Assembly: GCA_945788625.1 (NCBI GenBank)
Contig: CALZMQ010000005.1
Coordinates: forward strand, 1 to 64,000
Source: an uncultured Woeseiaceae bacterium
GTDB lineage: Bacteria > Pseudomonadota > Gammaproteobacteria > Steroidobacterales > Woeseiaceae
Direction: 5' to 3'
DNA: 64,000 nucleotides
Part shown: one piece after another, positions 1 through 7,540 of the stretch
Layout of the letters: every line of letters starts with the position of its first letter
Numbering within the stretch: position 1 is the stretch's first letter
The notes under the pieces: model-generated
Told to the model about the DNA's origin: nothing
The model's database searches: none
The model's input: the letters and a program-made list of their open reading frames with translations, nothing else
Position numbers and translations under genes: made by a program

Positions 1-822
1 TGCGCCGTCGAAGTTCATCAGGCACGTCGAGTTGCCGTGAATACCCATCTTGCGTTCCAGGACTCCGCAACTGACGTTGTTACGCTCGCCGAGAGTGCCG
101 TCTTCGTTGGGAATGATCTTGGGCACGATAAACAGTGAGATACCCTTCGTGCCCGGCGGAGAGTCGGGCAGGCGCGCCAGCACGATGTGAACGATGTTTT
201 CTGCAAGGTCGTGTTCGCCGGATGAAATAAATACCTTCGAGCCGGTAATGCGATAGGTGCCGTCCACAGTCTGTTCGGCTTTGGTCTTCAGGAGGCCGAG
301 GTCCGTGCCGCAATGCGCCTCGGTCAGGCACATCGTGCCGGTCCACCGACCGCTGACCAGCGGCTCCATGAAGATTGCCTTCTGCTCTTCAGAGCCATGC
401 TCGTCAATGGTCTCCATCGCGCCATGGGACAGACCGGGGTACATGGCCCAGGACCAGTTGGCCGTGCCGTTCATCTCGCGAATCGGCAGACCGATGGACA
501 TTGGCAGGTCCTGGCCACCGTATCGGGACGGCTGATCCAGAGACGGCCATCCTCCATCGACGTATTGCTGATAGGCCTCCTTGAATCCGGGAGGGGTCCT
601 GACGTCGCCATTTTCAAGGAACTCGCACCCGGCCTCGTCGCCGACGGCATTGAGCGGGGCGATGACCTCCTCGGAAAACCGGCTGGCCTCGCCGAGAATC
701 GCATCAATCAATTCCTGGTTGACCTCCTCGCAGTCGGGCAAGGACTGGTAGTGTCGTTCGAAGTTGAGCAGGTCCTGCATTACGAACTGCATGTCACGCA
801 ATGGTGCTTTGTAGGTCGTCAT
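1..822 (-). CDS. Acyl-CoA dehydrogenase, DmdC-like, partial (C-terminus outside window)
   Basis: The first 274 codons of a flavin-dependent acyl-CoA dehydrogenase, which oxidises an acyl-CoA to the enoyl-CoA and passes electrons to electron-transfer flavoprotein. The N-terminus (MTTYKAPLRDMQFVMQDLL) has the extension typical of the 3-methylmercaptopropionyl-CoA dehydrogenase (DmdC)/FadE-like subgroup. The FAD-binding core motif CLTEAHCGTDLG and a following ITGSKVFISSGEHD stretch are visible. The ATG is at 822 and the frame stays open to base 1, so the C-terminal helical domain lies outside the window. The gene is divergent from a FabR-type repressor, which suggests fatty-acid-responsive control. 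The family is clear; the substrate is not. Confidence 0.9.
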   Translation of the reverse strand, partial: MTTYKAPLRDMQFVMQDLLNFERHYQSLPDCEEVNQELIDAILGEASRFSEEVIAPLNAVGDEAGCEFLENGDVRTPPGFKEAYQQYVDGGWPSLDQPSRYGGQDLPMSIGLPIREMNGTANWSWAMYPGLSHGAMETIDEHGSEEQKAIFMEPLVSGRWTGTMCLTEAHCGTDLGLLKTKAEQTVDGTYRITGSKVFISSGEHDLAENIVHIVLARLPDSPPGTKGISLFIVPKIIPNEDGTLGERNNVSCGVLERKMGIHGNSTCLMNFDGA

Positions 823-861
823 TCCGGCGCTCTCCCTGGCGTCTGAAAGCCTTCGCCAATT

Positions 862-884
862 TCAGCGTACATATGTACGCACAA
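862..884. promoter_or_regulatory. Palindromic operator, FabR-like
   Basis: CGTACATATGTACG at 866-879 is a perfect 14-base palindrome in the 135-bp gap between the divergent acyl-CoA dehydrogenase and TetR-family genes. With its flanks it reads AGCGTACATATGTACGCA, which from memory resembles the AGCGTACA-type half sites bound by E. coli FabR. An autoregulatory and target operator is inferred from this position and resemblance. Confidence 0.5.
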
Positions 885-957
885 CTGTACCATTCGTTTG
901 TTAGGATGCAACCAATTGGTTCACAATCCGGCCAACCCGGATTGAAGCGGTGAGTCG

Positions 958-1575
958 TTGAAAACCTCCAGAAAGCAGCAGAAAGCAGAAACCCGGCAAA
1001 AACTGATGGACGCCGCAGCCGCTGAGCTGGCCCTGGGCCGGAGTTTCGACACGCTGAGCCTCAGGGAGGTCGCCAAGCTCGCGGGTATCGCGCCGACCTC
1101 CTTCTACCGTCATTTTCACGACATGGAAGGCCTGGGACTGGCGCTTATCGAGGAACACGGCGAGACCTTGGTGACCCTGATGCACCATGTCCGCGAACAG
1201 GCATCGAATGGCCGGTCAGTGATCAGGGCCTCGGTCGAGACGCTCTTCGATTACTTTTTCAGCAACCAGGGCATGTCACGCATGATCCTGCAGGAGAGCA
1301 TGTCCCGGCAGTCGGCGTTTCACGAAGCCGCCGAGCAGTTGCTGGCAACGATGTCCAGTGACCTCGCGGATTTCCTGGCATTGGACGCCAGGAAAAGAGG
1401 CGTGCCGCTGGGCTATCCGCAACTCGCCGCCGATTCCGCCGTTGCCATCCTGTTCACGACCGGGATCGCGTTGCTCAACACGCCGGCTGAGGACCGTGAC
1501 CGGCACATCGAGGCCGCCATCGTCCAGTTACGCATGATCATGCGCGGAGCCGAAGCCATGGGGCAGGCGAAATGA
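958..1575 (+). CDS. TetR-family transcriptional repressor, FabR-like
   Basis: A 205-aa TetR-type regulator. The N-terminal helix-turn-helix (residues 10-55, including LSLREVAKLAGIAPTSFYRH) closely matches FabR, the gammaproteobacterial repressor of unsaturated fatty-acid synthesis that senses acyl-ACP/acyl-CoA. The length also fits FabR. The start is TTG at 958: an in-frame stop lies at 943-945, there is no ATG in between, and GGTGAG sits just upstream. It is divergent from an acyl-CoA dehydrogenase and shares a gap with a perfect palindrome, so it probably regulates that gene and itself. The exact ligand is inferred. Confidence 0.82.
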   Translation: MKTSRKQQKAETRQKLMDAAAAELALGRSFDTLSLREVAKLAGIAPTSFYRHFHDMEGLGLALIEEHGETLVTLMHHVREQASNGRSVIRASVETLFDYFFSNQGMSRMILQESMSRQSAFHEAAEQLLATMSSDLADFLALDARKRGVPLGYPQLAADSAVAILFTTGIALLNTPAEDRDRHIEAAIVQLRMIMRGAEAMGQAK

Positions 1576-2035
1576 CGCGACGCTAATTCGTCGTCGCGCA
1601 CCGCTAGATTAGCCCCAGGCTGGATTAGAGTTTCCGGGTGGGAAAACTGCCCGCAGATACTCCACAGGTGTCAAGTCATACAGCATAAGCAGAGTACGTA
1701 TATTCCGCCGCCAAGATTTTTCCGCAAACTGACGTTCGTCAGTGTTTTCGCCTTTAGCCAGGCGTAGCGTATGGCCAAATGGGCGGACTGTGTTCGCATA
1801 CCATTTGAGGCTGCCTCCCAGTCCGTGTCACGCGGTTCAGATGTCTACCTGTTCGGGGTCCTAAACGAACGACATCTTTGTGGGAAGAACAGCAGAATGA
1901 AATCACTGCTTCGTGCTTGGCCAGTTACCGCTGCTCTTCCCGGGGCAATGGCCGGGCCTGTTCCGGCTCAGGCAGTCGCCGAAGATGCGTCCTCGCGGCG
2001 TGCGGGGCTGCCGAACCACGGCAAGGAGTACTGAA
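1576..2035. other. 460-bp intergenic stretch with a doubtful small ORF
   Basis: No established gene is seen here. A 45-codon frame (1897-2034, start ATG) begins with a signal-peptide-like MKSLLRAWPVTAALPGAMA and ends in a TGA two bases before the ATG of the next gene. It could be a leader peptide or the remnant of a secreted protein, but it has no good ribosome-binding site and no recognisable family. The rest probably holds the promoter of the downstream gene. Confidence 0.3.
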
Positions 2036-3466
2036 ATGTTGTTGATCAAGGATATCAATCGAATCAACCAGTATGCGGTTGATCGTCAAGAGGTCGAAAG
2101 CGAGGTAGTCGACAAGCTCGGCGACTATCTGTTCGAACAATTTCAGTGGACCTACAAGGCGATCGCGCTTGGCCTTTTTCAGAACTTCTTTCAGGCGCAT
2201 CAAGATCACGATTTCCAGTTCGAACGCTTCCTGCTCAAGGAAACTCCTTACGCAATGTGGAAGCACAGCATTTCTACGCCCAAGTGGAGCATGGAGGGGC
2301 TATTTGACGTTTATGCCCACATTAACAGGACATACGACAAGAGCATCCTCTATGACCTTTCGGACTTCATTCGGCTTGCCGGTGAGTGGATTGAGAAATC
2401 CCATGCGCAAGGATTGAAATTCATGGAAGGCGGGTTCGAAGGGAAAGAGCGACTGAAGCCAAAACCGACGTTTCAGAAAACTCAGACCTGCCCGATCTGC
2501 AAGTCGATCAAGATCAAACGAGTGCGCGAGGGATCCCGGATAACGACGTTCAAATGCCTGGATCCCAGGCATGAAGCCGCACTGAAAAAAATCGAATCAG
2601 AGGCAAAGGCTTCCAGGGACGCCAAGAAGATTCAGAACGCCAAACGTTTGAGGGAACTTAACGATCTTTTCTCGATTGACAGTCCGTTGCCCGGCCACCG
2701 GGCCAGGATCGCCAGGGAAAACGCCGCGCCTGACCCGAGGCTGGATCAGCTGTGTTGGAACATAATACGAGAAGACGTCAAGTTGCGCGGTCTGGAAAGA
2801 TGGCAGCTCACGAGCGACAGCGTCATGGGCGCCATCGATGCGACATTCGGGTTACCGCCGGGAGGAGATGTTTCCGGTACGACCACGGATTCCATGTGGA
2901 TACTGAATTCGATCTATGAATCGGTTGGCGGAGCGCCCACGAACTCGACCTTGTGGGCCCTGCAACTGGTCGCACTCGCGACGCTGGTGCACGGCGGGCA
3001 TCATACGATTGTCGAATGCGCGTACCCACTTACGCGCCACAAAGTAATCGACTACAAGATCGGGTTCTATTCGACTCTTACGTCCGCCGTTGCCAAATCC
3101 GGCAGTATGTCCGAACACCGAATGAACCAGATATCGAATAAGCTCCGCGCCTACGATCACGAGGCACCGCATGTCATGACATGGCGAGAAAGAGAATATT
3201 TCCACCTGGAGCATACGCTTGCGCTGGAGTTCAGCGGTTCGGAAGCGGAGCAGTTGAAAGAGAGCAAGTTTTTCAATGTCCTCAATGCCTATTCCATGTG
3301 CGCCGTCGGCCGGTTCCCAAGTACCAGGCAGGCGTACAACATGTTGAGTCTGTATCACCCCAACCTGGCGTTGCAGTTCGTGCGTCTCCTGTTGGAAGAT
3401 GAGGAAGAGGAGTTCCGGGCAATCGGCAGAGATATCGACCAGCAATTCGACCTTAGAGTCGCATAG
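2036..3466 (+). CDS. Unknown protein with a Cys-pair (zinc-ribbon-like) motif
   Basis: A 476-aa cytoplasmic-looking protein of unrecognised family. The ATG at 2036 is preceded by AAGGAG with 7-nt spacing, so the longer upstream in-frame extension is rejected. A motif CPICKSIKIKR followed about 15 residues later by FKC (around residues 150-175) looks like part of a zinc ribbon, but only three Cys are obvious. A Lys/Arg-rich helical stretch follows. No signal peptide or membrane segment is seen. The last two codons (GCA TAG) lie inside the left copy of a 140-bp direct repeat, so its 3' end may have been altered by the rearrangement there. Confidence 0.7.
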   Translation: MLLIKDINRINQYAVDRQEVESEVVDKLGDYLFEQFQWTYKAIALGLFQNFFQAHQDHDFQFERFLLKETPYAMWKHSISTPKWSMEGLFDVYAHINRTYDKSILYDLSDFIRLAGEWIEKSHAQGLKFMEGGFEGKERLKPKPTFQKTQTCPICKSIKIKRVREGSRITTFKCLDPRHEAALKKIESEAKASRDAKKIQNAKRLRELNDLFSIDSPLPGHRARIARENAAPDPRLDQLCWNIIREDVKLRGLERWQLTSDSVMGAIDATFGLPPGGDVSGTTTDSMWILNSIYESVGGAPTNSTLWALQLVALATLVHGGHHTIVECAYPLTRHKVIDYKIGFYSTLTSAVAKSGSMSEHRMNQISNKLRAYDHEAPHVMTWREREYFHLEHTLALEFSGSEAEQLKESKFFNVLNAYSMCAVGRFPSTRQAYNMLSLYHPNLALQFVRLLLEDEEEEFRAIGRDIDQQFDLRVA

Positions 3467-3600
3467 GCGGCATCAGTATCGCTACGCATTGCATCGCCGG
3501 ATGCGCAGGTTCATAGTCGCTTCAGGCCCACCAAACCGGAGGCGCGAGCATGGCAGATGCAGGGTTCCGCGCGAAGAAAACGTTCTGGGTCGTCGTCGCG
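3461..3600 (+). repeat. 140-bp direct repeat, left copy
   Basis: Bases 3461-3600 match 5321-5460 at an exact 1,860-bp offset with two visible mismatches (A/T at 3501/5361 and C/A at 3532/5392). The copy covers the stop of the upstream gene, a short non-coding stretch and the first 17 codons of the host-attachment-like gene. Sequences diverge abruptly on both sides. Confidence 0.95.
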
Positions 3601-3609
3601 CGCAGCTAG
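3550..3609 (+). pseudogene. 5' stub of the host-attachment-like gene
   Basis: ATG at 3550 opens a frame encoding MADAGFRAKKTFWVVVA, identical to the first 17 residues of the intact gene at 5410. It is then cut off and ends at TAG after 19 codons. It is a by-product of the direct repeat. Its stop overlaps the stop of the convergent N-acetyltransferase gene. Confidence 0.85.
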
Positions 3610-4421
3610 TCACCGAACAATATCTTGTGGCGCTCCACGATTCTGTCCCACAGGCTTTCAGCTTCCGGGACATCGAGCCTGAACGTGTTCGCGAGCGTGT
3701 CCGCGAGTTCACCGCGTGATCGTAGTGTCCTCGTCTCGTTTCCGGTCGCGGTATTGATTGTGAAAACCCGGCCGCGCAGGACAATGTGAGTCTCGGGTGT
3801 TCGCTTTTGTGCCACGAGGTTCAGAACGAAAGAAGAATTCGGGTCCGTCTGCAATTGCGCGCATTTGTCGGACATTGCGGATTCGTTTGCAGGTTCTGCA
3901 AGGAAGTCGAAGCTCACCGCGTCGCCGCCGGATTCTTCCCGGAATCGCCAATATCCGTCGTCAAGGTGTTGCAAGCCGATTCGAAACGGCGATTGCTCGT
4001 GCCATGACTCCTCTAGCGGTATTGGCCTGGTCATGCTTCCGCCGAAACCAACGTCGGCGAGGTAAACGAATTCGGGATCGTCAGGTGTTCGCACTAGCAG
4101 GCACAGGTGATTAGCCAGGGCGGCGCTGCCGCGCTCGTCGCGGTGTACGGCCGCCGCAACGCGTGTTACGTCGAATCCGATTTCAGACAGGGCCCAGCCG
4201 AACAGCCCGTTCTGCTCGTAGCACCAGCCACCGCGACCGCGTCCGACAATCTTGTCGTATACGGCGTCGATGTCGTTGGTGACGGGAACACCGAGTTGAA
4301 CGTCCAGGTTCTCGAATGGAACGCTATAGACGTGGCATCGAAGCAGTGTCGCCAAGGCCTCTGCCGATGCGCGTGCGCTGCCTTCGAATTCGATCCTTTG
4401 TAAATAGCTGCGCAGTTCCAC
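3606..4421 (-). CDS. Arylamine N-acetyltransferase
   Basis: A 271-aa NAT-family enzyme, which transfers acetyl from acetyl-CoA to arylamines or hydrazines by a ping-pong mechanism. The catalytic triad is visible: Cys67 in RGGWCYEQN, His105 in NHLCLLV and Asp123 in LADVGFG. Length matches bacterial NATs. The start is GTG at 4421, with no clear Shine-Dalgarno. The gene lies inside the 1,860-bp unit flanked by 140-bp direct repeats and is divergent from the riboswitch-controlled small gene, so it appears to be a late arrival at this locus. Confidence 0.92.
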   Translation of the reverse strand: MELRSYLQRIEFEGSARASAEALATLLRCHVYSVPFENLDVQLGVPVTNDIDAVYDKIVGRGRGGWCYEQNGLFGWALSEIGFDVTRVAAAVHRDERGSAALANHLCLLVRTPDDPEFVYLADVGFGGSMTRPIPLEESWHEQSPFRIGLQHLDDGYWRFREESGGDAVSFDFLAEPANESAMSDKCAQLQTDPNSSFVLNLVAQKRTPETHIVLRGRVFTINTATGNETRTLRSRGELADTLANTFRLDVPEAESLWDRIVERHKILFGD

Positions 4422-4635
4422 AGGTGAGTGCCTTCTCCTTGAGCGGGTCCTTCAGCAACGACTCTACGCCGATGCTCTGCGAGATCCACTTGTCGCGATC
4501 CGACTATCGATGGTGTGACTCGTCGGATATTGCTTTCATCGATTACGTCGACTGGATGAAACCGTTACCTGGAGCAGACGTTCTACGTACATCCCATAAT
4601 TGACGCTTTTCGACCACATGCGAGAATCACTCGGT

Positions 4636-4746
4636 CGATAAAGGCAAACCTGGCCAAAGCCAGGGACGCAAAGCCACGGGTCCTCGCTTCCTCCGAGAAG
4701 CCATGACTGACTCCCCGAAGGGCCCAAGATCGCCGGGCTGCCAGGC
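4636..4746 (+). ncRNA. Cyclic di-GMP-I riboswitch (GEMM)
   Basis: The stretch carries the class I cyclic-di-GMP aptamer signature: GGCAAACC, a short stem CTGGC/GCCAG closed by a four-base CAAA loop, then GGGACGCAAAGCCACGGGTCC, a variable second arm, and closing GCCGGGCTGCCAGG. The conserved GGACGCAAAGCC joining segment and the matching GCCGGG...GCC 3' side are the diagnostic parts. It lies about 50 nt upstream of the 152-aa gene at 4797. No T-run terminator follows, so control of translation start is more likely than attenuation (inferred). Confidence 0.87.
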
Positions 4747-4796
4747 GGCACCACGAGACTGTGAATGTCACGGTTTAGTTCTGTTGGGGAAACATC

Positions 4797-5255
4797 ATGG
4801 CGAAGAAGAAGATTACCAGGGCAAAAGCAAAACCCTGTTCACCCGCATGCACGAAAGTTATCAAGTTCATAACCAACCATTCAGTTGCTGCCAACCTCGG
4901 CATCAGCATTCCACCGTACACGAAGATCGCCGGTTACAGGCACATCAACATCTTTGTTCGGTTCACTCAGGAGGACGCCGTCGAACCACCGGTGGACCTT
5001 GGCGTAATTTTCGCCTTCGATTCAAAAGGGGCGATGGGCGCGCGTCGCTACGTCAACCTGGAAGAGAATCTCTCGGGGCCGCAGAGCACTAATTTCATCG
5101 AGGTGTCCGGCAATGGCACATGGCATGGTAGCCCACACAATATCAGCACTTACGTGGCGCGGTTGCCGATCATGGGCCCGTATATCGAGGTATTTGTTTA
5201 CAACCGGGCGCCTGTTGTGCGCAAGGTCAGCGTCTGGGGCTACCTGGTTTCCTGA
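4797..5255 (+). CDS. Small orphan protein under c-di-GMP riboswitch control
   Basis: A 152-aa protein with no recognised family. The first 20 residues are Lys-rich (MAKKKITRAKAKPCSPACTK). The remainder looks like a beta-sandwich with alternating hydrophobic strands and repeated aromatic and Gly residues. No signal peptide or membrane helix is seen. The start ATG at 4797 has GGGGA about 7 nt upstream. It follows directly on a class I cyclic-di-GMP aptamer, so it is probably made or silenced with the switch between motile and sessile life. A surface or matrix role would be a guess. Confidence 0.75.
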   Translation: MAKKKITRAKAKPCSPACTKVIKFITNHSVAANLGISIPPYTKIAGYRHINIFVRFTQEDAVEPPVDLGVIFAFDSKGAMGARRYVNLEENLSGPQSTNFIEVSGNGTWHGSPHNISTYVARLPIMGPYIEVFVYNRAPVVRKVSVWGYLVS

Positions 5256-5320
5256 CAAATCGCTGGCGTAGTCAACGGGGCGGGTCAGAATTCGCTCGCT
5301 GAAAATCGAAATTCAAAGTT

Positions 5321-5460
5321 GCATAGGCGGCATCAGTATCGCTACGCATTGCATCGCCGGTTGCGCAGGTTCATAGTCGCTTCAGGCCCACAAAACCGGA
5401 GGCGCGAGCATGGCAGATGCAGGGTTCCGCGCGAAGAAAACGTTCTGGGTCGTCGTCGCG
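5321..5460 (+). repeat. 140-bp direct repeat, right copy
   Basis: Partner of the 3461-3600 copy, two mismatches in 140 bases. Here the repeat runs into the complete host-attachment-like gene, so this copy marks the original 5' region of that gene. Together the copies delimit a 1,860-bp unit. Confidence 0.95.
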
Positions 5461-5871
5461 GACGAGTCCCAGGCGATCGTCTACACGCGTGACGCAAAGC
5501 GTGCACCACTCACTGAACTTTTCTCGCTGAGCAGTGAGGCGGGCAGAAAAAAACCGGGGGAAATGCTCGCGGATCGTGGCGGCCGGAGTTTCGACAGCTT
5601 CGGTGGCGGCCGCCACACGATGGCAAAGGAGAAAGACGGCCCCAGAAAGCACGCTGCGATGGCCTTTGCCCGGCAAATAGCCGATCGCATAGCCAGGGTA
5701 ACCCACGATGGTAGCTGCCGTGGCTACGTCCTGGTTGCGGCGCCGCGCTTCCTTGGCCTGTTGCGGGAAGCAGTGGCCAAGTCGAGCAAGTTCGAACCGT
5801 ACAAGACGATTGACAAGGAAGTCGTTGGGCAGGACGCGGATTTCGTGCAGAAGCTGGTCGACGCCGACTAG
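5410..5871 (+). CDS. Host attachment family protein (PF10116-like)
   Basis: A 153-aa member of the family annotated as protein required for attachment to host cells, an eRF1-like fold (baeRF group) first linked to Agrobacterium binding but widespread in free-living bacteria. Seen: an N-terminal strand KTFWVVVADESQAIVYT, a variable Gly/Ser-rich middle with FGGGRHTM, and the typical C-terminal YVLVAAPRFLGLLRE followed by DKEVVGQDADFVQKL. Length fits the family. The first 17 codons are duplicated 1,860 bp upstream. Function in this organism is unknown. Confidence 0.82.
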   Translation: MADAGFRAKKTFWVVVADESQAIVYTRDAKRAPLTELFSLSSEAGRKKPGEMLADRGGRSFDSFGGGRHTMAKEKDGPRKHAAMAFARQIADRIARVTHDGSCRGYVLVAAPRFLGLLREAVAKSSKFEPYKTIDKEVVGQDADFVQKLVDAD

Positions 5872-6013
5872 CCGGACAGGTCGCCGGTGAGTCGGCCTGG
5901 CTTTGCACCGTTCAGCGGAAATAAAGAGCGGTTCATCGAATTCCGCAGCACTTTCGCGGCCTCGAGCGGCCTGAACCCCTATCGTAGTCGCAGTCGACAA
6001 TTGGGGAGAAACC

Positions 6014-7459
6014 ATGAAAGCACTTTTCAGCATTTCGCTGGCCGCAATACTTGCGATAGGCGTCGCACACGCCGGAAACTTCACACAGGCCAATACGGAT
6101 AAAGCCAGGGAAATTATCAGCGCCGCAATCGATGCACACGGTGGTGAGGCGTTGCTCGAAGACCTGCAAACGCTGAGGATCAGCCACGAGACCACGAATT
6201 ATTCGGTCGACCAGAGCCGTGGCACGGAGCCGCCGTGGGATGAGTCGAGCGCCAGGGGCGTCGACGCGATAGACCTGGACGAGCAGATCTTCGTTAGCCG
6301 TTCCGAAAACGCCGGTGGCGGTTTTGTCGGCGAGAACGGGACGATCATAAACGCCGACAACAGCTACCAGATCAACTATCGGGCGGGGACCGTCGCAAAA
6401 ATCGCGGAACCCGACTATGCAACCGCATCCGGGCCGTTCGTACGGGTCACGCCGGCATTGCTGCTGCGAACGCTGAACGACCGAATCGCGAATGCTCACT
6501 ACCTCGGTGACACGACCATCGATAATCGTGAGTACGACGTCATCGGTTTTTCGATGACCGTTGGCCCTGCGATCAGCCTGTACTTCGACAAGAAGACCAG
6601 GCTCTTGCACCGGAGCGAGCGCGTGTTTCCGGGATTCGGTCTGGTCGAGTACGAATTCAAGGACTACGAGACCATTGCCGGTACGCCTTTCAATCGAAAC
6701 TTCGTGCTGCGTCTCAACGGCGATGTGAACCTGGAGCGAGCAATCGTCTCTGTTGACGTCAATACGCCGCTGGATGACCTCCTGGTCGTCCACGAGGAGC
6801 TCGAAGCAATCGCGGAGCTGCAGCCCGATCCATTGTCACGACAGGAGATCGCGGACGGTGTCTGGCTGATTGGCGGCAACAACACCTACGCGATGTTCGT
6901 GGACATGGGTGACTATGTGTTCGCGGCCGGCGGCACGGGCGGCAGCAAAGATCGCATCAAGTCGCTGCGAGAGGTCGTCGGTGACAAACCCGTCAAGTAC
7001 GCGATGATGTCGCACCACCATTTCGACCATGTCCTGGCGGTGCCGGATTACGAGTCCCAAGGCGCCACCCTCATCGCCGCGCGCGAGCACGAGAAGATCG
7101 TACGCCGTGCCGCCGAATATGGTGACGCGCTCAGTATTAAGGCCGTGAACGAGCGTATGACACTCGAGACGGACGATCGGCGGGTCGACATCCTGGATAT
7201 CGGCCCGACCGCACACACCGAACACCTGCTGGTCGCCTTCCTGCCGGATGAGGGGATCATGTTCGAGGCGGATCACTTCTCATTGCCACGCGTAGGGCCC
7301 ATCCCGCCGGCGGTTCCATCGACGGTGACGTTTGCGGAGGCGCTGTCCCGGATGGACCTGAAGGTGACGAAAATCGTGTCCGCACACAGTCCGCGCGTCG
7401 CTACGATGGATGACCTGCAAACGGCGCTGCAGGCAGAGGTGTTCCAGGCCAGCCGCTGA
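6014..7459 (+). CDS. Secreted metallo-beta-lactamase-fold hydrolase
   Basis: A 481-aa protein with a signal peptide (MKALFSISLAAILAIGVAHA). Residues about 25-270 form an N-terminal domain unlike a lactamase. The C-terminal half is an MBL fold with the zinc motif HHHFDH near residue 334 and later DIGPTAHTEHLLVAF and EADHFSLP strands. It probably works in the periplasm on an unknown ester or related bond; the class is broad (lactonases, sulfatases, thioesterases). The ATG has GGAGA upstream. It stands alone and is convergent with the next gene. Confidence 0.82.
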   Translation: MKALFSISLAAILAIGVAHAGNFTQANTDKAREIISAAIDAHGGEALLEDLQTLRISHETTNYSVDQSRGTEPPWDESSARGVDAIDLDEQIFVSRSENAGGGFVGENGTIINADNSYQINYRAGTVAKIAEPDYATASGPFVRVTPALLLRTLNDRIANAHYLGDTTIDNREYDVIGFSMTVGPAISLYFDKKTRLLHRSERVFPGFGLVEYEFKDYETIAGTPFNRNFVLRLNGDVNLERAIVSVDVNTPLDDLLVVHEELEAIAELQPDPLSRQEIADGVWLIGGNNTYAMFVDMGDYVFAAGGTGGSKDRIKSLREVVGDKPVKYAMMSHHHFDHVLAVPDYESQGATLIAAREHEKIVRRAAEYGDALSIKAVNERMTLETDDRRVDILDIGPTAHTEHLLVAFLPDEGIMFEADHFSLPRVGPIPPAVPSTVTFAEALSRMDLKVTKIVSAHSPRVATMDDLQTALQAEVFQASR

Positions 7460-7540
7460 TTACCTGCTGATCGGCAGTGCGCCTGGTTCGAAGCGCGCCG
7501 GGCGGAGTTCGACGCTCTCCCGGCCCGCTTGTTGCGGGCG

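Noticed and set aside
1913-2035. Upstream 41-codon extension of the unknown protein at 2036
   Set aside because: The ATG at 2036 has a strong AAGGAG at proper distance, and the extension looks non-coding.
3461-5460. The 140-bp repeats as target-site duplications of a transposon
   Set aside because: Known duplications are a few to a few tens of bases; there are no terminal inverted repeats or transposase in the unit.
7523-7539. GCCCGC-TTGTT-GCGGGC hairpin as a terminator between convergent genes
   Set aside because: No T-run follows on either strand.
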